Shown here: positions 28,304-37,608 of the stretch, piece by piece
How positions within the stretch are numbered: position 1 is the first letter of the stretch
Layout of the letters: every line of letters begins with the position of its first letter
Source: JAWKTV01 sp041398905
GTDB taxonomy: Bacteria > Planctomycetota > Planctomycetia > Planctomycetales > Planctomycetaceae
NCBI GenBank assembly: GCA_041398905.1
Contig: JAWKTV010000014.1
Span: 73,429 to 137,428 of the forward strand
Direction: 5' to 3'
Length of the DNA stretch: 64,000 bases
Notes under the pieces: model-generated
The model's database searches: none
What the model saw: the letters and a program-made list of their open reading frames with translations, nothing else
Told to the model about the DNA's origin: nothing
Translations under genes and position numbers: made by a program

Positions 28304-29812
28304 ATGCGGCGTTGCTCGGCCGGCGATCCACGACAGCCCCCCCTTCCTGTCGAAGAGCGAGCCGTGCCCGCGTCATCCTGCGACCATCCCCGCTGCTCGC
28401 GACGCACCGCTGTGCGGGCCGGGGCCGCCGGTCTGCTCGGCCTCGGAGCGAGTCAGCTCACCGTATCGCAGGCGGTCGACGCCGCCGCTGCCGGCCGCAT
28501 CACTCCCCGCCGGTCGGTCATTTATCTCTTCCTGTCTGGTGGACTCGGCCAGCACGACAGCTTCGACCTCAAGCCCAACGCACCCGCCGAGATTCGCGGC
28601 GAGTTCCAACCGATCGCCACACGCACCCCCGGCACCTTCATCTGCGAGCACCTGCCCCGACTCGCCGCCCGCAGCGAGCACTGGTCACTCGTTCGATCGC
28701 TGACGCATCCGCACAACGAACACTCCGACGGGCATATGGTGATGCTCAGCGGTCGGAGTCACTTGCCGCCGACGTTCAGTCGCAACGAGCCGCGTCCCAC
28801 TGACTGGCCCTCGATCGCCGCGATCGTCAGCGACCAGTTGCTGGGACGAAACAATCTGCCACCGGCGGTCGTACTGCCCGAGCGGCTCGTGCATCGGACG
28901 GGACGTACGATTCCCGGCCAGTTCGCGGGACAATTGGGGGCAACCCGCGACCCGTGGCTGATCGAGTCCTCACCGTTCAACCCCACCACGTATGGTGCCT
29001 ATCCGGAGTTCGAGTTCCACCACGCCCGCGGGGCCGAACACAACACGAACCTCAAGTTCGAGGCCCCGAGCCTGACATTGCCGCTGGAAATCGCCGGCGA
29101 TCGGTTTGATCGCCGGCTGGAGGTGCTGGCCGCGCTCGAATCGCAGCGGCAGATGCCGGGCGGCAAGACGCTCGCAGGACGATTCGATCGGCACCGCGAC
29201 AGTGCGGTCTCTTTGCTGACCGCACCTGCCATTCGCGACGCCTTTGACGTCACCCGCGCCGACGCGGCCACTCAAGATCGCTACGGCCGGCATGCCTTTG
29301 GCTGGTCGCTGCTGATGGCCCGCCGTCTTGTCGAAGCCGGCGTCTCATTGGTACAGGTCAACCTCGGCAACAACGAAACGTGGGACACGCATGGCAACGC
29401 CTTCCCAAACCTCAGGAACTTCCTCCTGCCGCCGCTCGACCAGTCGTTGTCGGCATTGCTCGATGACCTCTCGTCGAGCGGCCAGCTCGATGAGACGTTA
29501 CTCGTCATGGCTGGCGAGTTCGGGCGCACCCCCAAGATCACACACCTCGCTCAGCACTACGATGCGGCCGGGCGCGACCATTGGGGGGGGCTGCAGTCGG
29601 TCTGGCTCGCTGGTGGAGGCGTCGCGGGCGGCCGCGTGATCGGGTCGTCCGACAAGCTCGGTGCCTACCCGGCGACCGACCCCCAACTCCCGGAGAATCT
29701 CGCCGCCACGATCTACGATGCACTCGGCATTCCGCGAGACGCGATGTTCCACGACCCCCAAGGCCGCCCCCACGCGGTGTACCACGGGGATGCGATCCCG
29801 GGACTGACGTGA
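28304..29812 (+). CDS. DUF1501 family protein (secreted, twin-arginine-like leader)
   Basis: 502 aa from ATG 28304; a GTG about 20 codons later is an alternative start. The leader CSRRTAVRAGAAGLLGLG has paired arginines before a hydrophobic stretch, as in Tat substrates. Family landmarks: SVIYLFLSGGLGQHDSFDLK (metal-binding His-Asp), HNEHSDGHMVMLSG, NNETWDTHGN, LLVMAGEFGRTPKI and GRDHWGG. The fold is related to alkaline phosphatase/sulfatase. In planctomycetes DUF1501 is usually beside a DUF1553/DUF1549 partner; none is present here. The role is not established. Confidence 0.9.
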   Translation: MRRCSAGDPRQPPLPVEERAVPASSCDHPRCSRRTAVRAGAAGLLGLGASQLTVSQAVDAAAAGRITPRRSVIYLFLSGGLGQHDSFDLKPNAPAEIRGEFQPIATRTPGTFICEHLPRLAARSEHWSLVRSLTHPHNEHSDGHMVMLSGRSHLPPTFSRNEPRPTDWPSIAAIVSDQLLGRNNLPPAVVLPERLVHRTGRTIPGQFAGQLGATRDPWLIESSPFNPTTYGAYPEFEFHHARGAEHNTNLKFEAPSLTLPLEIAGDRFDRRLEVLAALESQRQMPGGKTLAGRFDRHRDSAVSLLTAPAIRDAFDVTRADAATQDRYGRHAFGWSLLMARRLVEAGVSLVQVNLGNNETWDTHGNAFPNLRNFLLPPLDQSLSALLDDLSSSGQLDETLLVMAGEFGRTPKITHLAQHYDAAGRDHWGGLQSVWLAGGGVAGGRVIGSSDKLGAYPATDPQLPENLAATIYDALGIPRDAMFHDPQGRPHAVYHGDAIPGLT

Positions 29813-29881
29813 TCAACGCGGCCCTGTCCAGCGATGACTGTAAGTTGTCCCGCCACGCACTCTTGAAGCTCCTCTGACCAC

Positions 29882-30631
29882 ATGCCCACCTTCCGCAATC
29901 GACTGCTGCGACGCGATGTTCTCCACGGCACCATGCTCACCTTGCAGGACGCCGCCGTTGCGGAGGTTCTGGCGTCGCTCGGCTTCGACTGGCTGTTTAT
30001 CGACGGAGAGCATGGCCCGTTCGAGTCGGGCAGTCTGCTAAACGTGCTGCGGGCGGTGAGTCATCGGCTCGCTTGCGTGGTCCGAGTGGCAAGCGGTGAC
30101 GCGGCGTCAATCCAGCGTGTGCTCGATATCGGGGCCGAGGGGGTCATTGTGCCGATGGTCAATACCCCTGAGCAGGCGGCGGATGTCGTGCGGGCCGCCC
30201 GCTACTCGCCGCGTGGTTCCCGTGGCGTGGGGCTGGCCCGGGCGCATGGCTACGGACTGGACTTCAAGGGGTACGTCGAGTCCGCGAACGAGCGGGTCGC
30301 GGTGATCGTGCAGGCCGAGCACATCCGCGCCGTCGAGAACATCGAACGGATTGTCGCCGTTGCAGGCGTCGATGCGGTGCAGCTTGGTCCCTACGATCTC
30401 TCTTCCAGCATGGGGAAGATGGGCCAACTCGATGATCCCGAGGTCCAGCAGGCGATCGAGCATGTGATTTCAACCTGCCTGGCAGCGGACATTCCCGTGG
30501 GCTGGTTTTCAGTCACTGCCGACACCGTCGCCCCCTACCTCGACCGGGGCTGCACCCTGATGACGACCGGTGTCGACACCCTGCTGCTGGCCAGCGCGGC
30601 ACGCAGGACACTTGAAACAGTGCGACGATGA
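29882..30631 (+). CDS. HpcH/HpaI-family class II aldolase
   Basis: 249 aa. TIM-barrel aldolase of the 4-hydroxy-2-oxoheptanedioate / 2-dehydro-3-deoxyglucarate / citrate-lyase beta group. Landmarks: LGFDWLFIDGEHGPFE (active-site Asp/Glu-His), VVRVASGDAASIQRVLDIGA (Arg), GAEGVIVPMVNTPEQA, RGVGLARAHGYG, VQAEHIRAVENIERI (metal Glu), VDAVQLGPYDLS (metal Asp). It cleaves a 2-oxo acid to pyruvate and an aldehyde in the cytosol. It lies 69 bp after the DUF1501 gene on the same strand. A strong hairpin spans its stop codon. Confidence 0.88.
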   Translation: MPTFRNRLLRRDVLHGTMLTLQDAAVAEVLASLGFDWLFIDGEHGPFESGSLLNVLRAVSHRLACVVRVASGDAASIQRVLDIGAEGVIVPMVNTPEQAADVVRAARYSPRGSRGVGLARAHGYGLDFKGYVESANERVAVIVQAEHIRAVENIERIVAVAGVDAVQLGPYDLSSSMGKMGQLDDPEVQQAIEHVISTCLAADIPVGWFSVTADTVAPYLDRGCTLMTTGVDTLLLASAARRTLETVRR

Positions 30632-30649
30632 GCCCGCGGGCGTCGTCGC
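30622..30649. terminator. Hairpin spanning the stop of the HpcH aldolase
   Basis: GCGACGA (30622-30628) pairs with TCGTCGC (30643-30649), and inside it GCCCGCGGGC (30632-30641) is self-complementary. It covers the stop codon and sits at a convergent junction, with the esterase gene ending at 30744. No T-tract follows. Confidence 0.45.
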
Positions 30650-30743
30650 GTCGCATGTTGTCGCAGCCGTGCCCCGATTGGTCTCGATGGTGATATTGAC
30701 GCCGCAGCGGAGGGCGAGTGGCCGGGACCATCGTTCCTCGGCG

Positions 30744-31484
30744 TCACTCGGTCAGCGCCGCAGCCAGTCGCGTGGCGGTCAGGGCCACTGCCTCCGCCGG
30801 AATGGTGTGCGGGCCGTTGAAGCGAAGAAACTCGACCTCCGCACCGCCACGCTCCAACAGTTGCCGGAGCGACTCCGCGCCGCTGAATGGGAGAATCGGA
30901 TCCTGCACCCCGTGGCTCTGCAGCACGCGCAGTCCGTGCGCCTGGCCGATGTGCTCGGTCCAGTCACGTTCAGAGAGCAGGTTGCCGGAATAGATCACGA
31001 GTCCTGCAGGCGTTTGTGGCAGGTGCAGCGCGACGTCCGTTGTGAGCATCGCCCCCTGCGAGAAGCCGCCGAGCACGATCTTGCTGATCGGCAGATTCCA
31101 CTTCGTCTGCACCGCTTCGATCAACTCACCCAACTCGCGGCGCGCCGTGGGCAGCCGCGGCGGCTCCTCTTCGCGAAGGTTGCGCATCGCGCCGGTCTCG
31201 ATCGCCGCCTGCAACCTGGCCATGGCGAGCGGCCACCAGGCTCGACCGCCGTATCCGCGAAACTCGGCTGGCTCCAGTGGCGCGGCCGGAAAGACGAAGG
31301 CAACCCGCGCGGCCAGCGCGGGTTCAAGCCGGCAGTACTCGCCCGCCAGCGGGACGAGATCGGCCCCACCCGCTCCAAAGCCATGACAGAGAACGCAGGC
31401 GAGTTCAGGCGGCTGTTCACTGTCGCGGTCCCTGACGACACTGCAATCCAGCGGGCCGAATCGTTGATGAGTCAATTGCAGCAT
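30744..31484 (-). CDS. Phospholipase/carboxylesterase-type alpha/beta hydrolase
   Basis: 246 aa. VLCHGFGAGG (oxyanion), RAWWPL, KIVLGGFSQGAMLTTDVAL (GxSxG nucleophile Ser), SHGVQDPILPFSGA (Asp) and FNGPHTIPAEA (His) complete the triad of the acyl-protein thioesterase/carboxylesterase (Abhydrolase_2) family. There is no signal peptide, so it is cytosolic. It hydrolyses short carboxyl esters or acyl thioesters. The start at LQLTHQRFGPLDC could lie a few codons further in. Confidence 0.88.
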   Translation of the reverse strand: MLQLTHQRFGPLDCSVVRDRDSEQPPELACVLCHGFGAGGADLVPLAGEYCRLEPALAARVAFVFPAAPLEPAEFRGYGGRAWWPLAMARLQAAIETGAMRNLREEEPPRLPTARRELGELIEAVQTKWNLPISKIVLGGFSQGAMLTTDVALHLPQTPAGLVIYSGNLLSERDWTEHIGQAHGLRVLQSHGVQDPILPFSGAESLRQLLERGGAEVEFLRFNGPHTIPAEAVALTATRLAAALTE

Positions 31485-31706
31485 TGTTCGCAGTCAGTCC
31501 ACAGGAATGCGCGGCCGGTGTTCAGACCGCGACAGGTCATTCGTTCGCGGAGATTCGCCGCGACGCTGAAAGCAGCTTCCGATTGCTCCATGCGATTCCG
31601 ACCAGAGTCTTCGCCCGCCGAAAGGTAGCGGTTCTCGACGGACTCGGCATGGATATCGCTCGTTCTGTGCGGATTGTGATTCAGCCCTCCACTCATCGCC
31701 GACCCG

Positions 31707-32564
31707 TCATCCCGACCGCAGAATTCCGGCTGCCGACAGGTCGTCGCCGCACAGGGCCGTGAGGCCCCGGTCGGCGTTCAGCACCGCGACTGGAGCATGC
31801 ACGCGGCGGCACTCCCGCAGCAGGCCTTCCTGCAACCGGAGCAGCCGCTCGCGGTACGCGGCTATCGCCTTCTTGTTGACAAGCAAGTCCGTCTCGCCCC
31901 CCAGTTCGATGTCGACCAGTTTGCGCCCGCCCATCTCCGTGGGCTCAATCTCCCAGCCGGACAGCACCTGCAGCATCCACAACACCCCCGCGCCCCCCGC
32001 AAGCCGTCTCACCAGCGGACCGGGATCGTGCGGGAACAAAAAGTCGCTGATGACCACTCGAACGCTTTGCGGCTTGAGCGGGAGCAATCCGTCGGCGAGC
32101 AGGTCCGGCAGCGGCGCGAGTCCCTCGAACGCGACCTTGTCGAGAGAATCGAGGATCTCGAGCGACTCCCCGTGGAGCGGCCGGTCATCATTGAGCAGAT
32201 ACATTTGCGGCCGCCCGCCCAGTCGCGCGGTGAGCTGCAGCAGCAGTGCCGTCACCTGTTTCGCCACTCGGGCCTTGGTGCCGTCGCCGGTCGACATCGA
32301 CCGGCTGGCGTCGAGATAGATCTCGGTTCGAGGCGAAATTTCCTCGCGGTAGAGGCGGACCATCAGCATGTCGGACCGTGCGTACGTCGACCAGTCGAGA
32401 TGCCGGATGTCGTCGCCGGGCAGGTACTCGCGGTACTCCTGGAATTCCAGGGAGCTGCCGGTGCCTCGGCCCATCAACTCACCCGATCGGCCGGCCACGG
32501 GCATCCGCGGCAAACCGAGCTGGTAGCGATTGAGCGCGGCGAGAACTTCGGGGTCGTGACGCAT
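31707..32564 (-). CDS. DUF58 domain protein
   Basis: 285 aa. Landmarks: GRGTGSSLEFQEYREYLPGD, IRHLDWSTYARSDMLMVRLY (DUF58 core), YLDASRSM (a vWA-like DxSxS variant) and RVVISDFLF. DUF58 proteins usually sit in MoxR AAA-ATPase / DUF58 / transmembrane BatA operons and are thought to help chaperone or insert other proteins. Here it stands without a MoxR or vWA partner. The neighbours, an esterase and endonuclease IV, do not suggest a role. Confidence 0.88.
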   Translation of the reverse strand: MRHDPEVLAALNRYQLGLPRMPVAGRSGELMGRGTGSSLEFQEYREYLPGDDIRHLDWSTYARSDMLMVRLYREEISPRTEIYLDASRSMSTGDGTKARVAKQVTALLLQLTARLGGRPQMYLLNDDRPLHGESLEILDSLDKVAFEGLAPLPDLLADGLLPLKPQSVRVVISDFLFPHDPGPLVRRLAGGAGVLWMLQVLSGWEIEPTEMGGRKLVDIELGGETDLLVNKKAIAAYRERLLRLQEGLLRECRRVHAPVAVLNADRGLTALCGDDLSAAGILRSG

Positions 32565-32733
32565 GGGGTAACGGTGCGTGTGTCAAAGAATCCGAAGCAA
32601 GTCCAGCGGAGATTTGTCGCGCCTGCGATTGTAAGCGTTGGATACGACCGACCGCACTTCCGCCGACTACCGCACCCTCTCATCAAGGCGATGTCGCGAC
32701 GACGGTGTCACTCATCGGGATGGCGGGCGTTCG

Positions 32734-33621
32734 TCAGATACGAGGTTTGGTCCGCTTGCCGCCTCTTGGCTTCAACAGCGAGCGCAGCGTTCGCAGGTTG
32801 ACCGCGTCCATCGGTTCGCCGTCGCGGTCTTCCTTCTTCGTTTCGAGGTACATCGGCAGCGCATCAAAGCGGGGGTCGTTGACGATGTGCCGAAACGGCT
32901 CCAGTCCCATCACACCTTCGCCAATGTGATCGTGCCGATCGACGCGGCTGCCGAGCGGCTTCCTACTGTCATTCAGGTGAAAAGCCCGAATACGATCAAG
33001 GCCGACCCGCTCATCGAACTCGTCGAACGTCGCCGCGTACTCTTCATCGGTGGCGAGCGGGTAGCCCGCCGCGAAGATGTGACAGCTATCGACGCACACG
33101 CCCATCCGCCGGTCATCGTGTACGTGCTCGAACAGATGCTGGAGATGCTCGAAGCGATGCCCCAGATTCGTCCCCTGCCCGGCGGTCGTCTCGATCCAGA
33201 TCTCGACGGCGCATCCGGCTGTTCGCCGCAGCGACTCATCCAGCCCGCGCACAATCCGCGTCAGCCCCGCCTCTTCGGTACTGGCGAGATAGCTCCCGGG
33301 GTGCATCACCACTCCGGCCAGCCCCAACGCCTCCGCCCGCTCCAGTTCAACGACGAACGCCTCCAGCGACTTCGCCCACAACTCGTCATCCGGGCTGCCC
33401 AGGTTGATGAGGTAACTGTCATGGCTGCAGGGGATGCGCAGCCCCTGCCGCTCGACCGACGCCTTGAAGAGCCGCACATCGTCGTCCGTCAACGGCTTCC
33501 CCTGCCATTGATTGTTGTTCTTGGTGAAAATCTGCACCGTCTGCATGCCAAGCGCGCCGGCGGCGTCGGCGGCCTTGTGGTAGCCACCAGCGATCGAGAG
33601 ATGTGAGCCGAACAGCGGCAT
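32734..33621 (-). CDS. nfo: Endonuclease IV (AP endonuclease)
   Basis: 295 aa from the ATG at 33621, which gives MPLFGSHLSIAGGYHKAADA; the frame extends upstream to 33861 but that part is not conserved. Zinc-ligand motifs in order: SHLSIAGG, QIFTKNNNQW, VMHPGSYL, IWIETTAGQGTNLG, CVDSCHIFAAGY, FHLNDSRKPLGSRVDRHDHI and GEGVMG, then YLETKKED. It incises DNA at abasic sites in base excision repair using three Zn ions. The C-terminus ends in a short basic tail (KPRGGKRTKPRI). Confidence 0.95.
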   Translation of the reverse strand: MPLFGSHLSIAGGYHKAADAAGALGMQTVQIFTKNNNQWQGKPLTDDDVRLFKASVERQGLRIPCSHDSYLINLGSPDDELWAKSLEAFVVELERAEALGLAGVVMHPGSYLASTEEAGLTRIVRGLDESLRRTAGCAVEIWIETTAGQGTNLGHRFEHLQHLFEHVHDDRRMGVCVDSCHIFAAGYPLATDEEYAATFDEFDERVGLDRIRAFHLNDSRKPLGSRVDRHDHIGEGVMGLEPFRHIVNDPRFDALPMYLETKKEDRDGEPMDAVNLRTLRSLLKPRGGKRTKPRI

Positions 33622-33883
33622 GAAACCAATTTCCCTGAAGAAAGCCGTCATCCTAACGCCCGCCTGCGGCGACAACCATGAAGTCGCAAGTGCTCGCAGG
33701 GAGGCGAAGGGCGATGGTCGACGGGCTCCCATTGTGATTGTTGTGGCTGCTGTGGAACCGTTCGCGCGGAGTGTTGGAGTGGCGGCGGAGAGATTCGGAT
33801 TGGCTCGCGACGGGACGGCACTTGCCGGCGCTGCATGCAGGTCGCGGTGCTGTCGGATCACCCCCAGTGTCGGCGCGGTCGAA

Positions 33884-34714
33884 TCAGATCACGCTCTTGC
33901 CGCGTCGGCGGTACTCGGCGGCGATGAGGTCTTCGAGAAACCTCAGTGTGTCGGACCTCGGAGGCAACTCCGACTTCATGCGTCGGCAGAGCGCGGGGAC
34001 CGTGCGGAGCAGCAGGCGGCGATGTCGGCGCGGCCGCAGGTCGTCCCAGCGGTCGAGCAACTCCTCGACAAAGCGAACATCGACCGGCCGCAAGCGGGTC
34101 AGCATCGCATGATCAAACCGGTAACGGCTGGCGACCGCTTCGCGGCCCGCCAGTTCCCGGCGGACCAGTGACATCGGCGCGACCCGGTCGACGACGACAA
34201 TTGTCCCGGCCGCCATGTCTCCCCCCCGCTGCGTGCGGGCCGAGAGCAGAGGTATCAGCCACAACGGGGGCAAGTGGTCGATGAATCGGAAGATGTTCCG
34301 GACGAGAAGGCTCGTGGCGTCGAGCGAGAAACCGTTGGCTTTGACGACCCGCAATCCCAGCAGAGCCTTGCCCAGGGTCTGACCGCGAAAGAATCGCTCG
34401 CAGATCATCGAATAGGCGAATGTGCCGAACGTCCAGACGATGATGGCGATGCCGACGAAGTACTGAGAGAACTGCGGCTTCTGCTCGTCATTGAAGACCG
34501 CGGCGAATCCATCGAGCACGCCCGCCGCGGCTCCGATCGTCAGCAGGACGACCGCGATCACGATCTTCCCGACCAGCGTCACCAGGAAGTCGATCAGGAA
34601 ACTGAGGAACCGGGTCCCCGCCCCCGCGACGGGATATTGAATCAGGACATTCTCGGGAGTCTCGAACTGCACTCCGGCATCAGCGGACCACGAGTTGTTG
34701 CCGGGATAGTGCAT
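33884..34714 (-). CDS. RDD family membrane protein
   Basis: 276 aa. After a soluble N-terminus (QFETPENVLIQYPVAGAGTR) come helices FLSFLIDFLVTLVGKIVIAV, VGIAIIVWTFGTFAYSMI and the RDD signature region RFFRGQTLGKALLGLRVV, then RNIFRFIDHLPPLWLIPLLSA. The Arg-Asp-Asp motif itself appears as SFLID with Arg upstream. A cytosolic basic C-terminal domain of about 100 residues follows. Function unknown; RDD proteins have been linked to ion exchange and osmotic stress. Ends 57 bp after trpE on the same strand, so it may be co-transcribed downstream of trpE. Confidence 0.85.
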   Translation of the reverse strand: MHYPGNNSWSADAGVQFETPENVLIQYPVAGAGTRFLSFLIDFLVTLVGKIVIAVVLLTIGAAAGVLDGFAAVFNDEQKPQFSQYFVGIAIIVWTFGTFAYSMICERFFRGQTLGKALLGLRVVKANGFSLDATSLLVRNIFRFIDHLPPLWLIPLLSARTQRGGDMAAGTIVVVDRVAPMSLVRRELAGREAVASRYRFDHAMLTRLRPVDVRFVEELLDRWDDLRPRRHRRLLLRTVPALCRRMKSELPPRSDTLRFLEDLIAAEYRRRGKSVI

Positions 34715-34771
34715 CGTTGGAAGAGTTGGTCAGGAGCCGCGGTCGCAGCGGGGACGCGTTCAACGGAAAAC

Positions 34772-36264
34772 TCACTTCTGGTGGACCTGCTCCTGGGCGA
34801 CCTCGATGGCCTTGAGCATGCCGCGGGCCTTATTGAGAGTCTCTTCGTACTCGCTGGCGGGGACGCTGTCAGCCACGATGCCGGCACCGGCCTGCAGATA
34901 AGCGGTCGAACCCTGCATCACGATCGTTCTCAGGGCGATGCAGGTATCCATGTTGCCTGTGAAGTCGATGTATCCGACGGCTCCGGCATAGGGGCCGCGA
35001 CGGTTGGGTTCCATCTCGTCGATGATCTCCATCGCGCGGACCTTCGGGGCACCAGAGACCGTGCCCGCCGGCAACCCGGCCCGCAGCGCGTCCAGAGCCG
35101 ACATGCCTTCGCGCAGTTGGCCCATCACGTTCGAGGTGATGTGCATGACGTGACTGTAGAACTCGACCTCCATCAGTTCGCTGAGCCGCACGGTTCCATA
35201 CCGGGCGACGCGACCGATGTCGTTGCGGGCGAGGTCGACGAGCATGACATGCTCGGCCCGCTCTTTGGGATCCGCGAGCAGGTCCGCCTTGAGCGCCTGA
35301 TCCTCGGCCTCGGTTGCTCCCCGCTTGCGGGTTCCCGCCAGCGGACGGATCGTCGTTTCACCATCCTCGACCCGCACCATGATCTCCGGCGAGCTTCCCA
35401 CGAGCGTGCTCTCCGGACTCTGCAGCAGGAACATGAACGGTGACGGGTTGACCACCCGCAGCGCGCGATAGATGTCGAACGGCGTCGCGTCGGTCTGCAC
35501 CTGCAGCCGTTGACTGATGACCACCTGGAAGATGTCTCCGGCTCGAATGTACTCCTGACAGCGGCGGACGGCGTCTTCGTAGTCTTCGCGCGACCGGTTG
35601 GCGGTGTACTTCAGTGTCGGGTCGCCGTGCACGCCGATGTCCGTCGGCTGCAGTCCGTCGTTCGCCTGGTTGAGCCGCTCGCAGAGTTCGTCGACACGCT
35701 GGCAGGCCCGGTCGTACTCGGCCCGGGGATCGTCCGCGTTCGCTCGGGCATGCGCGACAACGATGACCGTCTTGCGAATGTTGTCGAACACGACCATCCG
35801 GTCGTAAAAGGCAAACGACATGTCGGGGAGCCGACGATCGTCAGCAGGCGCGTCAGGCAGTCGCTCGGTGTAGCGGACGACATCGTAGCCGGCGTAACCG
35901 ACCGCTCCGCCGCAGAACCGGGGCAGTCCCGGTGTGTGAACCGCCGGATACTCCGCCAGCAGCCGCTCGAGTTCGCGAAGTGGGTCGTCCACGGTGTACC
36001 GTTCGACGTCGTCGCCGCGAGTGAGCGTCACGTCCCGATCGTAAGCGTCGATCCTCAAGAAAGGTTCGCCCCCGAGAAAGCTGTACCGGCCGACCTTCTC
36101 GCCGCCGACAACGCTCTCGAACAAGAAGGAGTGCCCCTCAAACCTGCAGCGGTGCAGAGCGGAGACCGGCGTGAGCGTGTCGCTCAGCAGGCAGCGATAG
36201 ACCGGTACCATCCGCCCCCGGTGACGAGCTTCTGATAGACATCAAAGGAAGGCGAGTGAAGCAT
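34772..36264 (-). CDS. trpE: Anthranilate synthase component I (frameshift near the 5' end)
   Basis: Converts chorismate to anthranilate with a TrpG partner. The main frame starts at 36211 (MVPVYRCLLSDTLTPVSA) and contains SFLFESVVGGEKVGRYSFLG, IRPLAGTRKRG, EHVMLVDLARNDIGRV, PAGTVSGAPKVRAMEIIDEM, GPYAGAVGYIDFTGNMDTC and AGAGIVADSVP, all chorismate-site motifs. The true N-terminus is upstream in another frame: ATG at 36264 encodes MLHSPSFDVYQKLVTG, typical of TrpE, and joins the main frame if one G is restored to the run of five at 36215-36219 (giving TGGRMVPVYR). Restored length about 497 aa. The frameshift removes only the first 18 residues if translation starts at 36211. Confidence 0.92.
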
Positions 36265-36472
36265 GTGGCGGGGCAGCGGGGCAGGGCAGACAAGGAACGT
36301 AATCGAGGGATCGAACAACGACACGAATCCAGAATACCGGCGTCGGGATGCGAAGTCACCAGAGGCCGACTTGACCGGCTGACAATCCGGAGGCGTGCCA
36401 GATCAAAGACCGCCATTGCTTTCCGGGCCGCCTCGGCCGGCGAGTCAATCCCGCCACATCTGTTCCGCCGCA

Positions 36473-37354
36473 TCAGTCCTTCGGCATGATCCGATCGATC
36501 AACCGGCCCGCGACATCGATGCCCGTCGCCCGCTGAAACGCCTGCCAGCCGGGGACACCGTTCACCTCGATCACGCTCGTACGGCCTTCCGCGTCCCGCA
36601 GCAGGTCGATCCCGGCGATCCGGGCTCCAATCACGCGTGTGGCCTCGATCGCCAGTCGGACTTCTTCGTCGGTCGGTTCCACCGCGACGGCCCGTCCCTG
36701 ACAGGCGACATTGGTGCGAAAGCCGTTGGTGGCATAACGACGCATCGCACCCAGTGGCTGGTCATCGAGCACCAACACCCGCAGGTCGTAACCGGGATGA
36801 TCGATGAATCGCTGCAGATACAGCACGGCATCGACCCGTTCCAGCGTCCGAAAGACCCGCAGACCGATATACGGATCGCTGACGCGCACGATGCCGCGTC
36901 CCTCGGCACCGAACACCGGCTTCACCACCACGTCGCCCCCCAGACGCTCCAGCTCGAACATGGCCTGCTCAGCGGATTCGCAGACGCTCGTCTCGGGCAC
37001 GGGTAGCCCGGCCGACGCCAGCTTCGCGGTCGCCAGATATTTGTCGACCGCATGCTCGATCGCACGCGGGGAATTGACGATCGCGACCCCCTCCGCCTCC
37101 AGACGAGAAAGAATGTCCATCCGAAAAACGACCTGCTCAAGCGATCCCGGCGGCATCGTTCGGACAATCACGGCGTCCAGCGCGAGGAGATCGACCTCAC
37201 CCGCCGAGAATCGCCTCGCATCGTGCCCGACATTCGCCGTCAACGTGCGATAGTCGACTCGCCGGATGGTCGCTCCCCGTTCCTCCGCCGCGCGCGCCAG
37301 GTCGGCGAGATACCAACTGTCCGCGTTGCCCAACACTCCAATCTGGATCGTCAT
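36473..37354 (-). CDS. RimK-like ATP-grasp glutamate ligase
   Basis: 293 aa from the ATG at 37354 (MTIQIGVLGNADSWYLADLA). ATP-grasp landmarks: NSPRAIEHAVDKYLATAKLA, DVVVKPVFGAEGRGIVRVSD (ATP-binding Lys and flexible loop), YLQRFIDHPGYDLRVLVLDD, IAGIDLLRD and SVIEVNGVPGWQAFQ (metal Glu/Asn). The closest family types I know are ribosomal S6 glutamate ligase RimK and the tetrahydromethanopterin glutamate ligase MptN. Planctomycetes carry methanopterin-linked C1 genes, so either role is possible. None of the other C1 genes is in the window. Confidence 0.82.
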   Translation of the reverse strand: MTIQIGVLGNADSWYLADLARAAEERGATIRRVDYRTLTANVGHDARRFSAGEVDLLALDAVIVRTMPPGSLEQVVFRMDILSRLEAEGVAIVNSPRAIEHAVDKYLATAKLASAGLPVPETSVCESAEQAMFELERLGGDVVVKPVFGAEGRGIVRVSDPYIGLRVFRTLERVDAVLYLQRFIDHPGYDLRVLVLDDQPLGAMRRYATNGFRTNVACQGRAVAVEPTDEEVRLAIEATRVIGARIAGIDLLRDAEGRTSVIEVNGVPGWQAFQRATGIDVAGRLIDRIMPKD

Positions 37355-37608
37355 CGCCTGCGTTTCCGCTGATCGTCCCCGCCGCCAGTTGCAGCGTCGA
37401 TGCCTCAATAAGATGTCCCAATGGTAACGCGAAGCTGATGTCGACCCGTAATACGAGGCCAGCCTCGCGGCCGTCGCGCTCCACGGGGCAGACTCGCTCC
37501 AGCCGACGAGAGCCGTTCGCGTTGCTCGACGCCGCCACCTGACCGCGGCATTCGGCAACGCCGCTCGCCCCTGCGAATCGATCGCAGCGGAGCATTGTCC
37601 GCCACCGG

